In this document: positions 42,789-49,839 of the stretch, piece after piece | Layout of the letters: the number at the start of each line of letters is the position of its first letter | How positions within the stretch are numbered: the stretch's first letter is position 1 | Source: Pseudomonas taiwanensis | Lineage (GTDB): Bacteria; Pseudomonadota; Gammaproteobacteria; Pseudomonadales; Pseudomonadaceae | Direction of reading: 5' to 3' | Assembly (NCBI RefSeq): GCF_013393345.1 | Contig: NZ_QJRF01000061.1 | Span: forward strand, 372,001-436,000 | Length of the DNA: 64,000 bases | The notes under the pieces: generated by a model | Databases searched by the model: none | What the model was told of the DNA's origin: nothing | Seen by the model: the letters and a program-made list of their open reading frames with translations, nothing else | Position numbers and translations under genes: made by a program

Positions 42789-43379
42789 TCAGGCCCGGAG
42801 CAGCAGCTCCAAGCGGTCGACGAATGCGTTCATGGGTGCGGTGCCACCGCCTACCTTCAGGCGCGTGAGCACGCCCTGCCAGGCGTTGGCGATGAAGGCC
42901 GCGAGGTTGGCGCAGTCTTCATCGGCCGACAGCTCGCCAGCGGCCACGGCTTCTTCCAGGCAAGCCTGGAGGATGTCCACCGAGCCTTGCAGGATGCTTT
43001 CCACCTGCTCGCCGATAGCAGGCGAGAGTTCGGCCATCTCGTAACCGAGGCTGCCAATGAAACAGTGGTACTCCGGTTTCTCGCGCCCGGCGAAATGCGC
43101 CAGCAGCTCGCGGTAATAGCCGAGGATGCGCTGGCACGGGCTCAGTGCGGAATTGTCCAGGGCCTGTGCATAACGATCCAGCCGCGGCAGGTAGAGGTAC
43201 TCCAGCGCCTGGACGGCGAAGTCTTCCTTGCTGGCGAAGTAGTGATAGAAGGAGCCCTTGGGGATGCCCGCGGCCTGGACGATCTCCTGCACGCCGGTGC
43301 CGTGGTAGCCACGGCGGGTCATCACCTGGGAGCCCTTGGCGAGGATGAGGTCGCGTTTGTCGAGTCGGATACTGGTCAT
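42789..43379 (-). CDS. TetR-family regulator, NemR-like
   Basis: 196 aa. TetR HTH (ILAKGSQVMTRRGYHGTGVQ, AAGIPKGSFYHYFASKEDF) and a C-terminal sensor with Cys residues in YHCFIGSLG and DEDCANLAAF, which could sense electrophiles as in NemR. The start at 43379 avoids the operator at 43389; the 43391 frame begins within it. It precedes the ene-reductase gene, an arrangement like nemR-nemA. The protein probably represses both itself and the reductase. Confidence 0.9.
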   Translation of the reverse strand: MTSIRLDKRDLILAKGSQVMTRRGYHGTGVQEIVQAAGIPKGSFYHYFASKEDFAVQALEYLYLPRLDRYAQALDNSALSPCQRILGYYRELLAHFAGREKPEYHCFIGSLGYEMAELSPAIGEQVESILQGSVDILQACLEEAVAAGELSADEDCANLAAFIANAWQGVLTRLKVGGGTAPMNAFVDRLELLLRA

Positions 43380-43388
43380 GGCGGCGAG

Positions 43389-43407
43389 CATATGACCGGT
43401 CGTCTCG
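43389..43407. promoter_or_regulatory. Putative TetR operator upstream of the regulator itself
   Basis: CATATGACCGGTCGTCTCG, the same 19 bp as at 42751-42769, 10 bp upstream of the TetR start. Supports autorepression. Confidence 0.7.
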
Positions 43408-43477
43408 CTCCGCCCAGCACTATTGACGACGCTGATCGGGCACTAAAAGCCGGGGAAAAGATACTGCCGGGGAAAAC

Positions 43478-43539
43478 GTAGGAGCCAGCTTGCTGGCGAA
43501 CGTCCCGGGTGAGGCATTCGCCAGCAAGCTGGCTCCTAC
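43478..43539. repeat. GTAGGAGCCAGC palindrome
   Basis: GTAGGAGCCAGCTTGCTGGC faces GCCAGCAAGCTGGCTCCTAC around a short centre, a perfect 23-bp-arm palindrome of the GTAGGAGC family. It lies between the TetR and peroxidase genes. Confidence 0.85.
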
Positions 43540-43569
43540 GGTCAAGCGTTCATGAGTGCGGGGGTTGGG

Positions 43570-44052
43570 TCAGGCCAGGGCCTTTTCGACTGCCTGGATC
43601 AGCGCGGGGTCTTCCGGTGCGGTGCGCGGCGAGAAGCGCGCCAGCACGCGGCCGTCCTTGCCGACGAGGAACTTCTCGAAGTTCCAGGTGATCTCGCCGG
43701 GAAACTCGGCGCCCTCACCCGCGAGCAGGCGATACAGCGGATGGCGAGCCGAACCGTTGACCTCGATCTTGCTGCCCAGCGGGAAGGTCACGCCGTAGTT
43801 CAGGCTGCAGAACTCGCGGATCTCGTCCTCGCTGCCCGGCTCCTGCCCGGCGAACTGGTTGCACGGCAGACCCAGCACGGTGAAGCCCTTGTCACGGTAT
43901 TGCTGATAGAGCTTTTCCAGCCCGGCGTATTGGGGTGTCAGGCCGCACTTGGAGGCGACATTGACCACCAGCACCACCTGGCCCTTGTACGGCGCCAACG
44001 GCAGGTCCTGACCGTCGAGCGCACGTAGATTGAGGTCGTGAAAGGCACTCAT
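43570..44052 (-). CDS. Glutathione peroxidase family protein
   Basis: 160 aa. Peroxidatic Cys36 in VASKCGLTPQ, Gln in LPCNQFAGQ and Trp in ITWNFEKFLV form the usual triad. It reduces hydrogen peroxide or lipid hydroperoxides; bacterial Cys types usually take electrons from thioredoxin, not glutathione. The gene lies downstream of slyD on the same strand, separated by a terminator. Confidence 0.92.
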   Translation of the reverse strand: MSAFHDLNLRALDGQDLPLAPYKGQVVLVVNVASKCGLTPQYAGLEKLYQQYRDKGFTVLGLPCNQFAGQEPGSEDEIREFCSLNYGVTFPLGSKIEVNGSARHPLYRLLAGEGAEFPGEITWNFEKFLVGKDGRVLARFSPRTAPEDPALIQAVEKALA

Positions 44053-44091
44053 GACTGACTCCTCGAAAATCTCAGGGATTTCACAGCGGAC

Positions 44092-44117
44092 AAAAAAGGC
44101 GCCCCGGGGCGCCTTTT
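44092..44117 (-). terminator. Terminator of slyD
   Basis: GGCGCCCCGGGGCGCC (44098-44113) is a perfect palindrome flanked by A6 and T4, so it can act both ways; here it lies just after the slyD stop on the minus strand. Confidence 0.8.
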
Positions 44118-44178
44118 CGGTTTTCTCAGCTTAGCAGCCGATTCGCGATTTGCCGGGACGACAGTCGCGGACGATCGG

Positions 44179-44664
44179 TCAGTGGTGGTGACCGCCTTCG
44201 CCGTGGATGTGGCCGTGAGCGATCTCTTCGTCGCTGGCATCACGCACGGTAACGACCTTGACCTTGAAGTTCAGGCGCTGGCCAGCCAGCGGGTGGTTGC
44301 CGTCAACGGTGACGTCGTCGCCGTCGATATCGCGGATGGTGACGATCTGCATGCTGCCGTCCGGGCCGGAAGCGTGGAACTGCATGCCGACTTCCAGTTG
44401 GTCGACGCCTTCGAACATGGCACGGTCCAGGGTGGCGACCAGCTCGGCACTGTATTCGCCGTAGGCATCTTCGGGCTCGACGGCAACGTTCAGCTCGTCA
44501 CCCACCTGCTTGCCTTCCAGAGCGCGCTCCAGGCCTGCAATGATGTTGCCGGCGCCGTGCAGGTACACCAGCGGGGCGCCGCCGGCGGAGCTGTCGATCA
44601 CCTCACCGGCGTCGTTGGTAAGGGTATAGTCGATGGACACGGCCTTGTTGGCGGCGATCAGCAT
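44179..44664 (-). CDS. slyD: FKBP-type peptidyl-prolyl isomerase SlyD
   Basis: 161 aa. FKBP core with the inserted chaperone loop (SAGGAPLVYLHGAGNIIAGL, VEPEDAYGEYSAELV) and a His-rich C-terminal tail (HGHIHGEGGHHH) that binds nickel or other metals. It acts as a folding catalyst, chaperone and metallochaperone in the cytoplasm. Divergent from the DUF3565 gene, whose start lies 20 bp away. Confidence 0.95.
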   Translation of the reverse strand: MLIAANKAVSIDYTLTNDAGEVIDSSAGGAPLVYLHGAGNIIAGLERALEGKQVGDELNVAVEPEDAYGEYSAELVATLDRAMFEGVDQLEVGMQFHASGPDGSMQIVTIRDIDGDDVTVDGNHPLAGQRLNFKVKVVTVRDASDEEIAHGHIHGEGGHHH

Positions 44665-44683
44665 GGTGCGAGACCTTCTGCAA

Positions 44684-44959
44684 ATGAATGATGAACGAGC
44701 AAGTTTAACCGCGCGGCCAGTCGATTGCGACCCGAACGCTGACGGGCGGCCCCGCCTGGTCGGCTACAGGCAAGACGAGGACGGTCACTGGGTGGCAGTG
44801 CTTTCCTGCGGCCATACTCAGCACTTGCGGCACCAGCCGCCCTGGCAGTCGCGCGCCTGGGTACTCGACCCCGCGAAACGCGCCGACCAGTTGGGTCGCC
44901 TCTTTCCCTGCGGCTGGTGCGCCCAGGGGCTGGCGGCCGTTCCCACCGAGGAAACCTGA
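44684..44959 (+). CDS. DUF3565 domain protein, first gene before ackA
   Basis: 91 aa. The DUF3565 core is clear: [33 protein letters not shown] and the CGWC pair near the end, with His/Cys ligands suggesting a small metal-binding protein. The start is uncertain: ATG 44684 has only weak GAG upstream. Its stop overlaps the ackA start as TGATG, so the two are translationally coupled. Confidence 0.8.
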   Translation: MNDERASLTARPVDCDPNADGRPRLVGYRQDEDGHWVAVLSCGHTQHLRHQPPWQSRAWVLDPAKRADQLGRLFPCGWCAQGLAAVPTEET

Positions 44960-46125
44960 TGCCTGCACGCAACATCCTGGTGATCCACGCCCGCAGGACG
45001 TCCCTGCGCTTCGCCCTGGTCAACGAGGCTCACAGTCAATTCATCCTCCACGGCATGGCCGACGGGCTCGGCACCCGCAATGCCGAACTGCGCTGGCAGC
45101 GCGGTGGCGACAAGGACAGCCTGATGATCCCCAATGCCGACCATCGCTCCGCGCTGTCGCAGTTGATGCCCATCGTCCAGGCTTCGGCCGGCGGCAAGCT
45201 GCACGGCGTCGGCCACCACGTGCTGCACGGTGGCGAGCTGTTCAACTCCGCCTGCCGTGTGGATGCCCAGGTGATCCGTCGACTGCAGGCCCTGGTGCCA
45301 TTGGCGCCGCAGCAGATGCCGGCCAGCCTGATCGGTATCGAAGCCGCCATGCACCTGCTGCCGAACCTGCCCCATGTGGCGGTGTTCGATACGGCCTTCC
45401 ACCAGAGCATGCCCGAGCACGTCTACCGCCTCGCCCTGCCGGATGCCGTCTACCGCGACCACGGCCTGCGCCGCTATGCCTTCCACGGCAACAGTCACCG
45501 CTTCGTCAGCCGCCGTGCCGCAGAACTGGCCGGACTCGCCCTCGGCGACAGCTGCTGGCTTTCCGCGCACATCGGCGAGCACAGCTCGGCCTGCGCCATC
45601 GTCAACGGCCAGAGCCGCGACGCCAGCATGAACCTGGTGATGGCCAACCGCTGTGGCGATATCGACCCGCATCTCTATACCCAGCTGCATCGCAGCCTGG
45701 GTTGGAGCCTGGAGAAGATCGACCAGGTGCTGCGCCAGGAAAGCGGCCTGCTCGGTCTCTCCGAGCTGACCAAGGACATGCGCAGCCTGGAGACGGCCCG
45801 CGACCAGGGCCACGCCGGCGCCACCCTGGCCATCGAAGTCTTCTGCTACCGCCTGGCCAAGACCCTGGCGGCGGTAAGCTGCGCCCTGCCGCAGCTGGAC
45901 GGGCTGATCTTCACCGGCGAGATCGGCGAGAATTCACCCCTTGTGCGCAGCCGCACGGTGGACCACCTGAAGCTGCTCAACCTGGCCATCGACCGCGAAG
46001 CCAACGCCCGCTGCGTGCGCGGCATCGCCGGCCCCATCCACCAGCGCGGCCATCCGCGCGTGCTGGTGGTGCCGACCAACGAAGAACGCCAGATCGCCCT
46101 CGACACCCTAGGCCTGCTCGCCTGA
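44959..46125 (+). CDS. ackA: AckA-family protein with degraded active site (probable pseudo-kinase)
   Basis: 388 aa, intact frame. Overall fold sequence is acetate kinase ([38 protein letters not shown]), but nearly all catalytic and nucleotide motifs are changed: VNAGSSSLKF reads [10 protein letters not shown] (Asn to His10), GHRVVHGGE reads GHHVLHGGE (substrate Arg to His87), FHGTSH reads FHGNSH, the phosphate motif HLGNG reads HIGEH (204-208), DTSMG...TPLEG...MGTR has lost about six residues and reads DASMN...MANR, and FTGGIG reads FTGEIG. Arg231 and the final Glu are kept. The changed sites argue against kinase activity. First of a two-gene operon with pta; 22 bp spacing. Confidence 0.88.
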   Translation: MPARNILVIHARRTSLRFALVNEAHSQFILHGMADGLGTRNAELRWQRGGDKDSLMIPNADHRSALSQLMPIVQASAGGKLHGVGHHVLHGGELFNSACRVDAQVIRRLQALVPLAPQQMPASLIGIEAAMHLLPNLPHVAVFDTAFHQSMPEHVYRLALPDAVYRDHGLRRYAFHGNSHRFVSRRAAELAGLALGDSCWLSAHIGEHSSACAIVNGQSRDASMNLVMANRCGDIDPHLYTQLHRSLGWSLEKIDQVLRQESGLLGLSELTKDMRSLETARDQGHAGATLAIEVFCYRLAKTLAAVSCALPQLDGLIFTGEIGENSPLVRSRTVDHLKLLNLAIDREANARCVRGIAGPIHQRGHPRVLVVPTNEERQIALDTLGLLA

Positions 46126-46147
46126 ACCGATTTCACCAAGGAGCCCC

Positions 46148-48184
46148 ATGCACTGCTTTTTCATCGCCCCGACCGGATTCGGCGTCGGCCTGACCTCCAC
46201 CAGCTTGGGCCTGGTGCGCGCCCTGGAACTGGCCGGCCTGCAGGTCGGTTTCCTCAAGCCGGTGGCCCAGCCCCATCCTGGCGACCTCGGCCCGGAGCGC
46301 TCCACCGAGCTGGTGGCGCGCACCCACGGCCTGAAACCGCCGATGCCGCTGGCCCAGTCCCAGGTGGAGCGGATGCTCGCCGACGGCCAGCTGGACGAAC
46401 TGCTGGAAGACATCACCGGCCTGTTCCAGCAGGCCGCGCAGGACAAGGATGTGGTGATCGTCGAAGGCATGGTGCCGACCCGCCACGCCAGCTACGCCGC
46501 GCGCATCAACTTCCATCTGGCCAAGAGCCTGGATGCCGATGTGATCCTGGTGTCGGCGCCGGAAGACGAGAGCCTCTCGGAGCTGTCCGACCGCCTGGAG
46601 ATCCAGGCTCAGCAATTCGGCGGACCACGCGACCCGAAGGTCCTCGGGGTGATACTCAACAAGGTGCGCGACGACGAGTTCTCCCGCCGGCTGAAGGAGC
46701 AGTCGCCCCTGCTGCGCGGTGACGATTTCCGCCTGCTGGGCAGTGTGCCCTGGCTGGACGAGCTGAATGCCCCGCGGACCCGCGACGTCGCCGACTTGCT
46801 GAAGGCCCAGGTGATCAATGCCGGCGACTTCGACCAGCGCCGCGTGCAGAAGATCGTGGTCTGCGCGCGGACGGTGCCCAATACCGTGCAGCAGCTCAAG
46901 CCGGGGGTGCTGGTGGTGACGCCGGGCGATCGCGACGACATCATCCTCGCCGCCAGCCTGGCCTCCATGAACGGCGTGCCGCTGGCCGGCCTGCTGCTCT
47001 CCAGCGACATCCAGCCCGACCCGCGCACCCTGGAACTCTGCCGTGGCGCCCTGCAAGGCGGGCTGCCGGTACTGGGCGTGGCTACCGGCACCTATGACAC
47101 GGCCACCAACCTCAACCGGATGAACAAGGAAATCCCGGTGGACGACCGGGAGCGTGCGGAGAAGGTCACCGAGTTCGTCGCCCGCAACCTCGACCTCGAC
47201 TGGCTGCGCGCCCGCTGCGGCGCTCCCAGCGCGACCCCGCGCCTGTCGCCCCCGGCGTTCCGCCACCGCCTGATCCAGCAGGCCCAGCTCGCCGGCAAGC
47301 GCATCGTCCTGCCTGAAGGCAGCGAGCCGCGCACCGTGCAGGCCGCCGCCGCCTGCCAGGCACGGGGCATCGCCCATTGCGTACTGCTGGCCAGGCCGGA
47401 CGATGTCCATGCCGTGGCCAAGGCGCAGGGCATCGAATTGCCCGCAGGCCTGGAAATCCTCGATCCGGACAAGGTTCGCGAACGCTATGTCCAGCCCATG
47501 GTGGAGTTGCGCCAGAGCAAGAGCCTCAACGCCCCCATGGCCACGGCCCAGCTGGAAGACAACGTGGTGCTCGGCACCATGATGCTGGCCCTGGATGAAG
47601 TGGACGGGCTGGTGTCCGGCGCCATCCACCCCACGGCCAACACCATTCGCCCTGCGCTGCAGCTGATCAAGTCGGCGCCCGGCTACCGCATCGCCTCCTC
47701 CGTCTACCTGATGCTGATGCCGGAACAGGTGGTGGTCTACGGAGACTGCGCGGTGAACCCCGACCCCGACGCCAGCGACCTGGCGGAAATCGCCCTGCAA
47801 AGTGCGGACTCCGCCGAGGCGTTGGGGATAACGCCGCGGGTAGCGATGATCTGCGACTCGACCGATGAAGCAGAACTGGCCAAGGTCCGCGAAGCCGCCC
47901 GCCTGGCCCGCGCCGCCCGCCCCGACCTTCCCATCGAAGGCCCCCTGCCCTATGCCACCGCCAGCCGCGATGGCAGCACGACGGTGTTCGTCTTCCCCGA
48001 CCTCGCCCACGGCGATGCGGCCTACAAGGAAGCGCAACTGGCCGATCACGTGGCCAGCGCCGGCCTGATGCTCCAGGGCCTGCGCAAGCCGGTGAACGAC
48101 CTGCCGCGCAATGTGCAGGTGGACGACATCATCCACACCGTCGCCCTGACGGCGATCCAGGCGGCTTGCAGTAACGAAAGCTGA
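46148..48184 (+). CDS. pta: Pta-family phosphate acetyltransferase with altered active site
   Basis: 678 aa. N-terminal BioD-like P-loop-type domain (FFIAPTGFGVGLTSTSLGLV), a DRTGG-like middle, and the C-terminal acetyltransferase (about 350-678: IVLPEGSEPRTVQAAAA, LVSGAIHPTANTIRPALQLI). The catalytic region differs from the family: SYSTGTSGAGSDVEKV reads CDSTDEAELAKV (about 569-580), the DGPLQYDAA general-base segment reads EGPLPYATA (Asp to Ala603) and is followed by a gap of some 20 residues, and QRSAD reads QLADH. About 36 residues shorter than the E. coli protein. It would convert acetyl-CoA to acetyl phosphate if active. AAGGAG upstream. Confidence 0.9.
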   Translation: MHCFFIAPTGFGVGLTSTSLGLVRALELAGLQVGFLKPVAQPHPGDLGPERSTELVARTHGLKPPMPLAQSQVERMLADGQLDELLEDITGLFQQAAQDKDVVIVEGMVPTRHASYAARINFHLAKSLDADVILVSAPEDESLSELSDRLEIQAQQFGGPRDPKVLGVILNKVRDDEFSRRLKEQSPLLRGDDFRLLGSVPWLDELNAPRTRDVADLLKAQVINAGDFDQRRVQKIVVCARTVPNTVQQLKPGVLVVTPGDRDDIILAASLASMNGVPLAGLLLSSDIQPDPRTLELCRGALQGGLPVLGVATGTYDTATNLNRMNKEIPVDDRERAEKVTEFVARNLDLDWLRARCGAPSATPRLSPPAFRHRLIQQAQLAGKRIVLPEGSEPRTVQAAAACQARGIAHCVLLARPDDVHAVAKAQGIELPAGLEILDPDKVRERYVQPMVELRQSKSLNAPMATAQLEDNVVLGTMMLALDEVDGLVSGAIHPTANTIRPALQLIKSAPGYRIASSVYLMLMPEQVVVYGDCAVNPDPDASDLAEIALQSADSAEALGITPRVAMICDSTDEAELAKVREAARLARAARPDLPIEGPLPYATASRDGSTTVFVFPDLAHGDAAYKEAQLADHVASAGLMLQGLRKPVNDLPRNVQVDDIIHTVALTAIQAACSNES

Positions 48185-48198
48185 GCGTTTGCACTCCA

Positions 48199-48297
48199 TG
48201 TGGGGGCGAATTCATTCGCTAAGCAGGCCGCAGGTCTGCCCTGGTTAACCGCAGAGGGGCTGCTACGCAGCCCATAGCGAATGAATTCGCCCCCACA
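48199..48297. repeat. TGTGGGGGCGA inverted repeat pair
   Basis: TGTGGGGGCGAATTCATTCG opens and CGAATGAATTCGCCCCCACA closes, with a GCAGGCCGCAGG / GGCTGCTACGCAGCC centre, just after the pta stop. Same layout as 22801-22897. Confidence 0.85.
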
Positions 48298-48473
48298 GAA
48301 GAGCGAAGAGCTTCACCTGCGAGCGACTTCGACCACCCGGTCACCCTTCGCGCTTGCAGTTGAGTGAACAACCGTTAACCTTTGCCACCATTCTGCCCGC
48401 AGTCATGGAATGCAGCGGGCCCTATCCAATGACGCGGTGGCCACGACCACCCACGGTGAGGCTCCACCCTTCC

Positions 48474-49379
48474 ATGCTCAGCTTTATCCCCTCTCCCCTG
48501 CTCGGTGCCCTGGCAGCTGTCCTGCTGGCGCTCAACACCCTGTTCTGGTGCATACCGCTCTTCGCCGTCACGCTGCTGAAGCTGCTGCTGCCCTTCCGTG
48601 CCACCAAGGGCGCGCTGAACTGGGCTGCAAGCTTCATCGCCGAGGGCTGGATCAGCTGCAACAAGCTGTGGATGCGCCTCGTGCGCGACACCCGCTGGGA
48701 CGTCGACGGGCTGGCCGGGCTGGATTACCAGCACAGCTACCTGGTCACCAGCAATCACCAGAGCTGGGTGGACATCCTGGTCCTGCAACACCTGTTCAAC
48801 CGCCGCATCCGCCTGCTGCGCTTCTTCCTCAAGCAGGAACTGATCTGGGTCCCGGTAATCGGCCTGTGCTGGTGGGCGCTGGATTTCCCCTTCATGAAGC
48901 GCTACTCCAAGGCCTACCTGGCCAAGCACCCGGAGAAGAAGGGCAAGGACCTGGAAACCACCCGTCGCACCTGCGCGAAGTTCCGCGACAATCCGGTGGG
49001 CATCTTCAACTTCCTCGAAGGCACCCGCTTCACCCGCGCCAAGCACGACCAACAGGGTTCGCCTTTCCAGTACCTGCTCAAGCCCAAGGCAGGCGGCATC
49101 GCTTTCGTACTCGACGCCATGGGCGAACAACTGCATTCGCTGGTCAACGTCACCATCCACTACCCGGACGGCAACCCGAACTTCTGGACCCTCCTGACCG
49201 GTAGCCTGCGCCAGGTCGTGGTACGCATCGAGAAGCTGGATATCCCCCGCGAGTTCATCGGCAAGAACTACGACCAGGATGAGCAGTACCGCCTCGCCTT
49301 CCAGCAATGGGTGAACCGCCTGTGGGAAGCCAAGGACGCCCAGCTCGCCCGGCTGCACCAGCAATTCCCGGCAGCCTGA
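48474..49379 (+). CDS. 1-acylglycerol-3-phosphate-type acyltransferase (YihG-like)
   Basis: 301 aa. An N-terminal TM segment (LGALAAVLLALNTLFWC), the acyltransferase motif NHQSWVDIL (H-x4-D), FPFMKRYSK and FNFLEGTRFT. It matches the YihG/PlsC-like inner-membrane group that acylates lysophosphatidic acid or related lipids. The ATG at 48474 starts the membrane segment; an in-frame ATG at 48354 is less likely. Followed by a strong terminator. Confidence 0.88.
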   Translation: MLSFIPSPLLGALAAVLLALNTLFWCIPLFAVTLLKLLLPFRATKGALNWAASFIAEGWISCNKLWMRLVRDTRWDVDGLAGLDYQHSYLVTSNHQSWVDILVLQHLFNRRIRLLRFFLKQELIWVPVIGLCWWALDFPFMKRYSKAYLAKHPEKKGKDLETTRRTCAKFRDNPVGIFNFLEGTRFTRAKHDQQGSPFQYLLKPKAGGIAFVLDAMGEQLHSLVNVTIHYPDGNPNFWTLLTGSLRQVVVRIEKLDIPREFIGKNYDQDEQYRLAFQQWVNRLWEAKDAQLARLHQQFPAA

Positions 49380-49389
49380 GCCGGATACG

Positions 49390-49416
49390 AAAAGCCCGCC
49401 GATCGGCGGGCTTTTT
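49390..49416 (+). terminator. Terminator of the acyltransferase gene
   Basis: AGCCCGCC/GGCGGGCT stem with a GATC loop, A4 before and T5 after; it may also end the convergent EthD-like gene. Confidence 0.85.
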
Positions 49417-49422
49417 CTTGCT

Positions 49423-49737
49423 CTAGGGCGTCTGTAGCACCTCATCCACCTGGAGCAGGGGCGCCAGGTTGGTGTAGTTGACGATATCGGCGCTGATCTC
49501 GTCGCCGTTCAGTTCCAGCGTGCTGCGCAATTCATCCACCGACAGTACCCAGATATTGGCCATGCAGATGAACGGCGCCACGGCGCCATCTACTGCAGCC
49601 AGGCCCTTGCGCACTTCGAGCTTCACCAGGTTTTCGCCGATCAGGCGGGCCAGGAGTGGGATGTGTTCCTCACAGTAGTAGGTGAAGTCGAACTTGGCGC
49701 CCGGTGCATTGGGATACGCCACAACAAAGCAGTACAT
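49423..49737 (-). CDS. EthD-like small dimeric ferredoxin-fold protein
   Basis: 104 aa. EthD-type sequence: MYCFVVAYPNAPGAKFDFTY, EEHIPLLARLIG, ANIWVLSVDELRSTL and NYTNLAPLLQVDEV. The family is a ferredoxin-like dimer often linked with oxidative degradation, function uncertain. Start at 49737 with AAGGAGG. Not obviously in an operon with the signalling genes upstream. Confidence 0.85.
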   Translation of the reverse strand: MYCFVVAYPNAPGAKFDFTYYCEEHIPLLARLIGENLVKLEVRKGLAAVDGAVAPFICMANIWVLSVDELRSTLELNGDEISADIVNYTNLAPLLQVDEVLQTP

Positions 49738-49839
49738 GGAGCCTCCTTTTCTCAATAGGCAGGGGGCGCGCGCCCGATGCCCTGACAAATGAAGTGTAGG
49801 CCCGCGATTTCCGGTGTGCGCGATGGCCTCACCCCAATG

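Noticed and set aside
44959-46125. Frameshifted or sequencing-error ackA
   Set aside because: The frame is intact, the altered motifs are read in the same frame as conserved ones and the deletion is in whole codons; errors would not cluster on catalytic residues.
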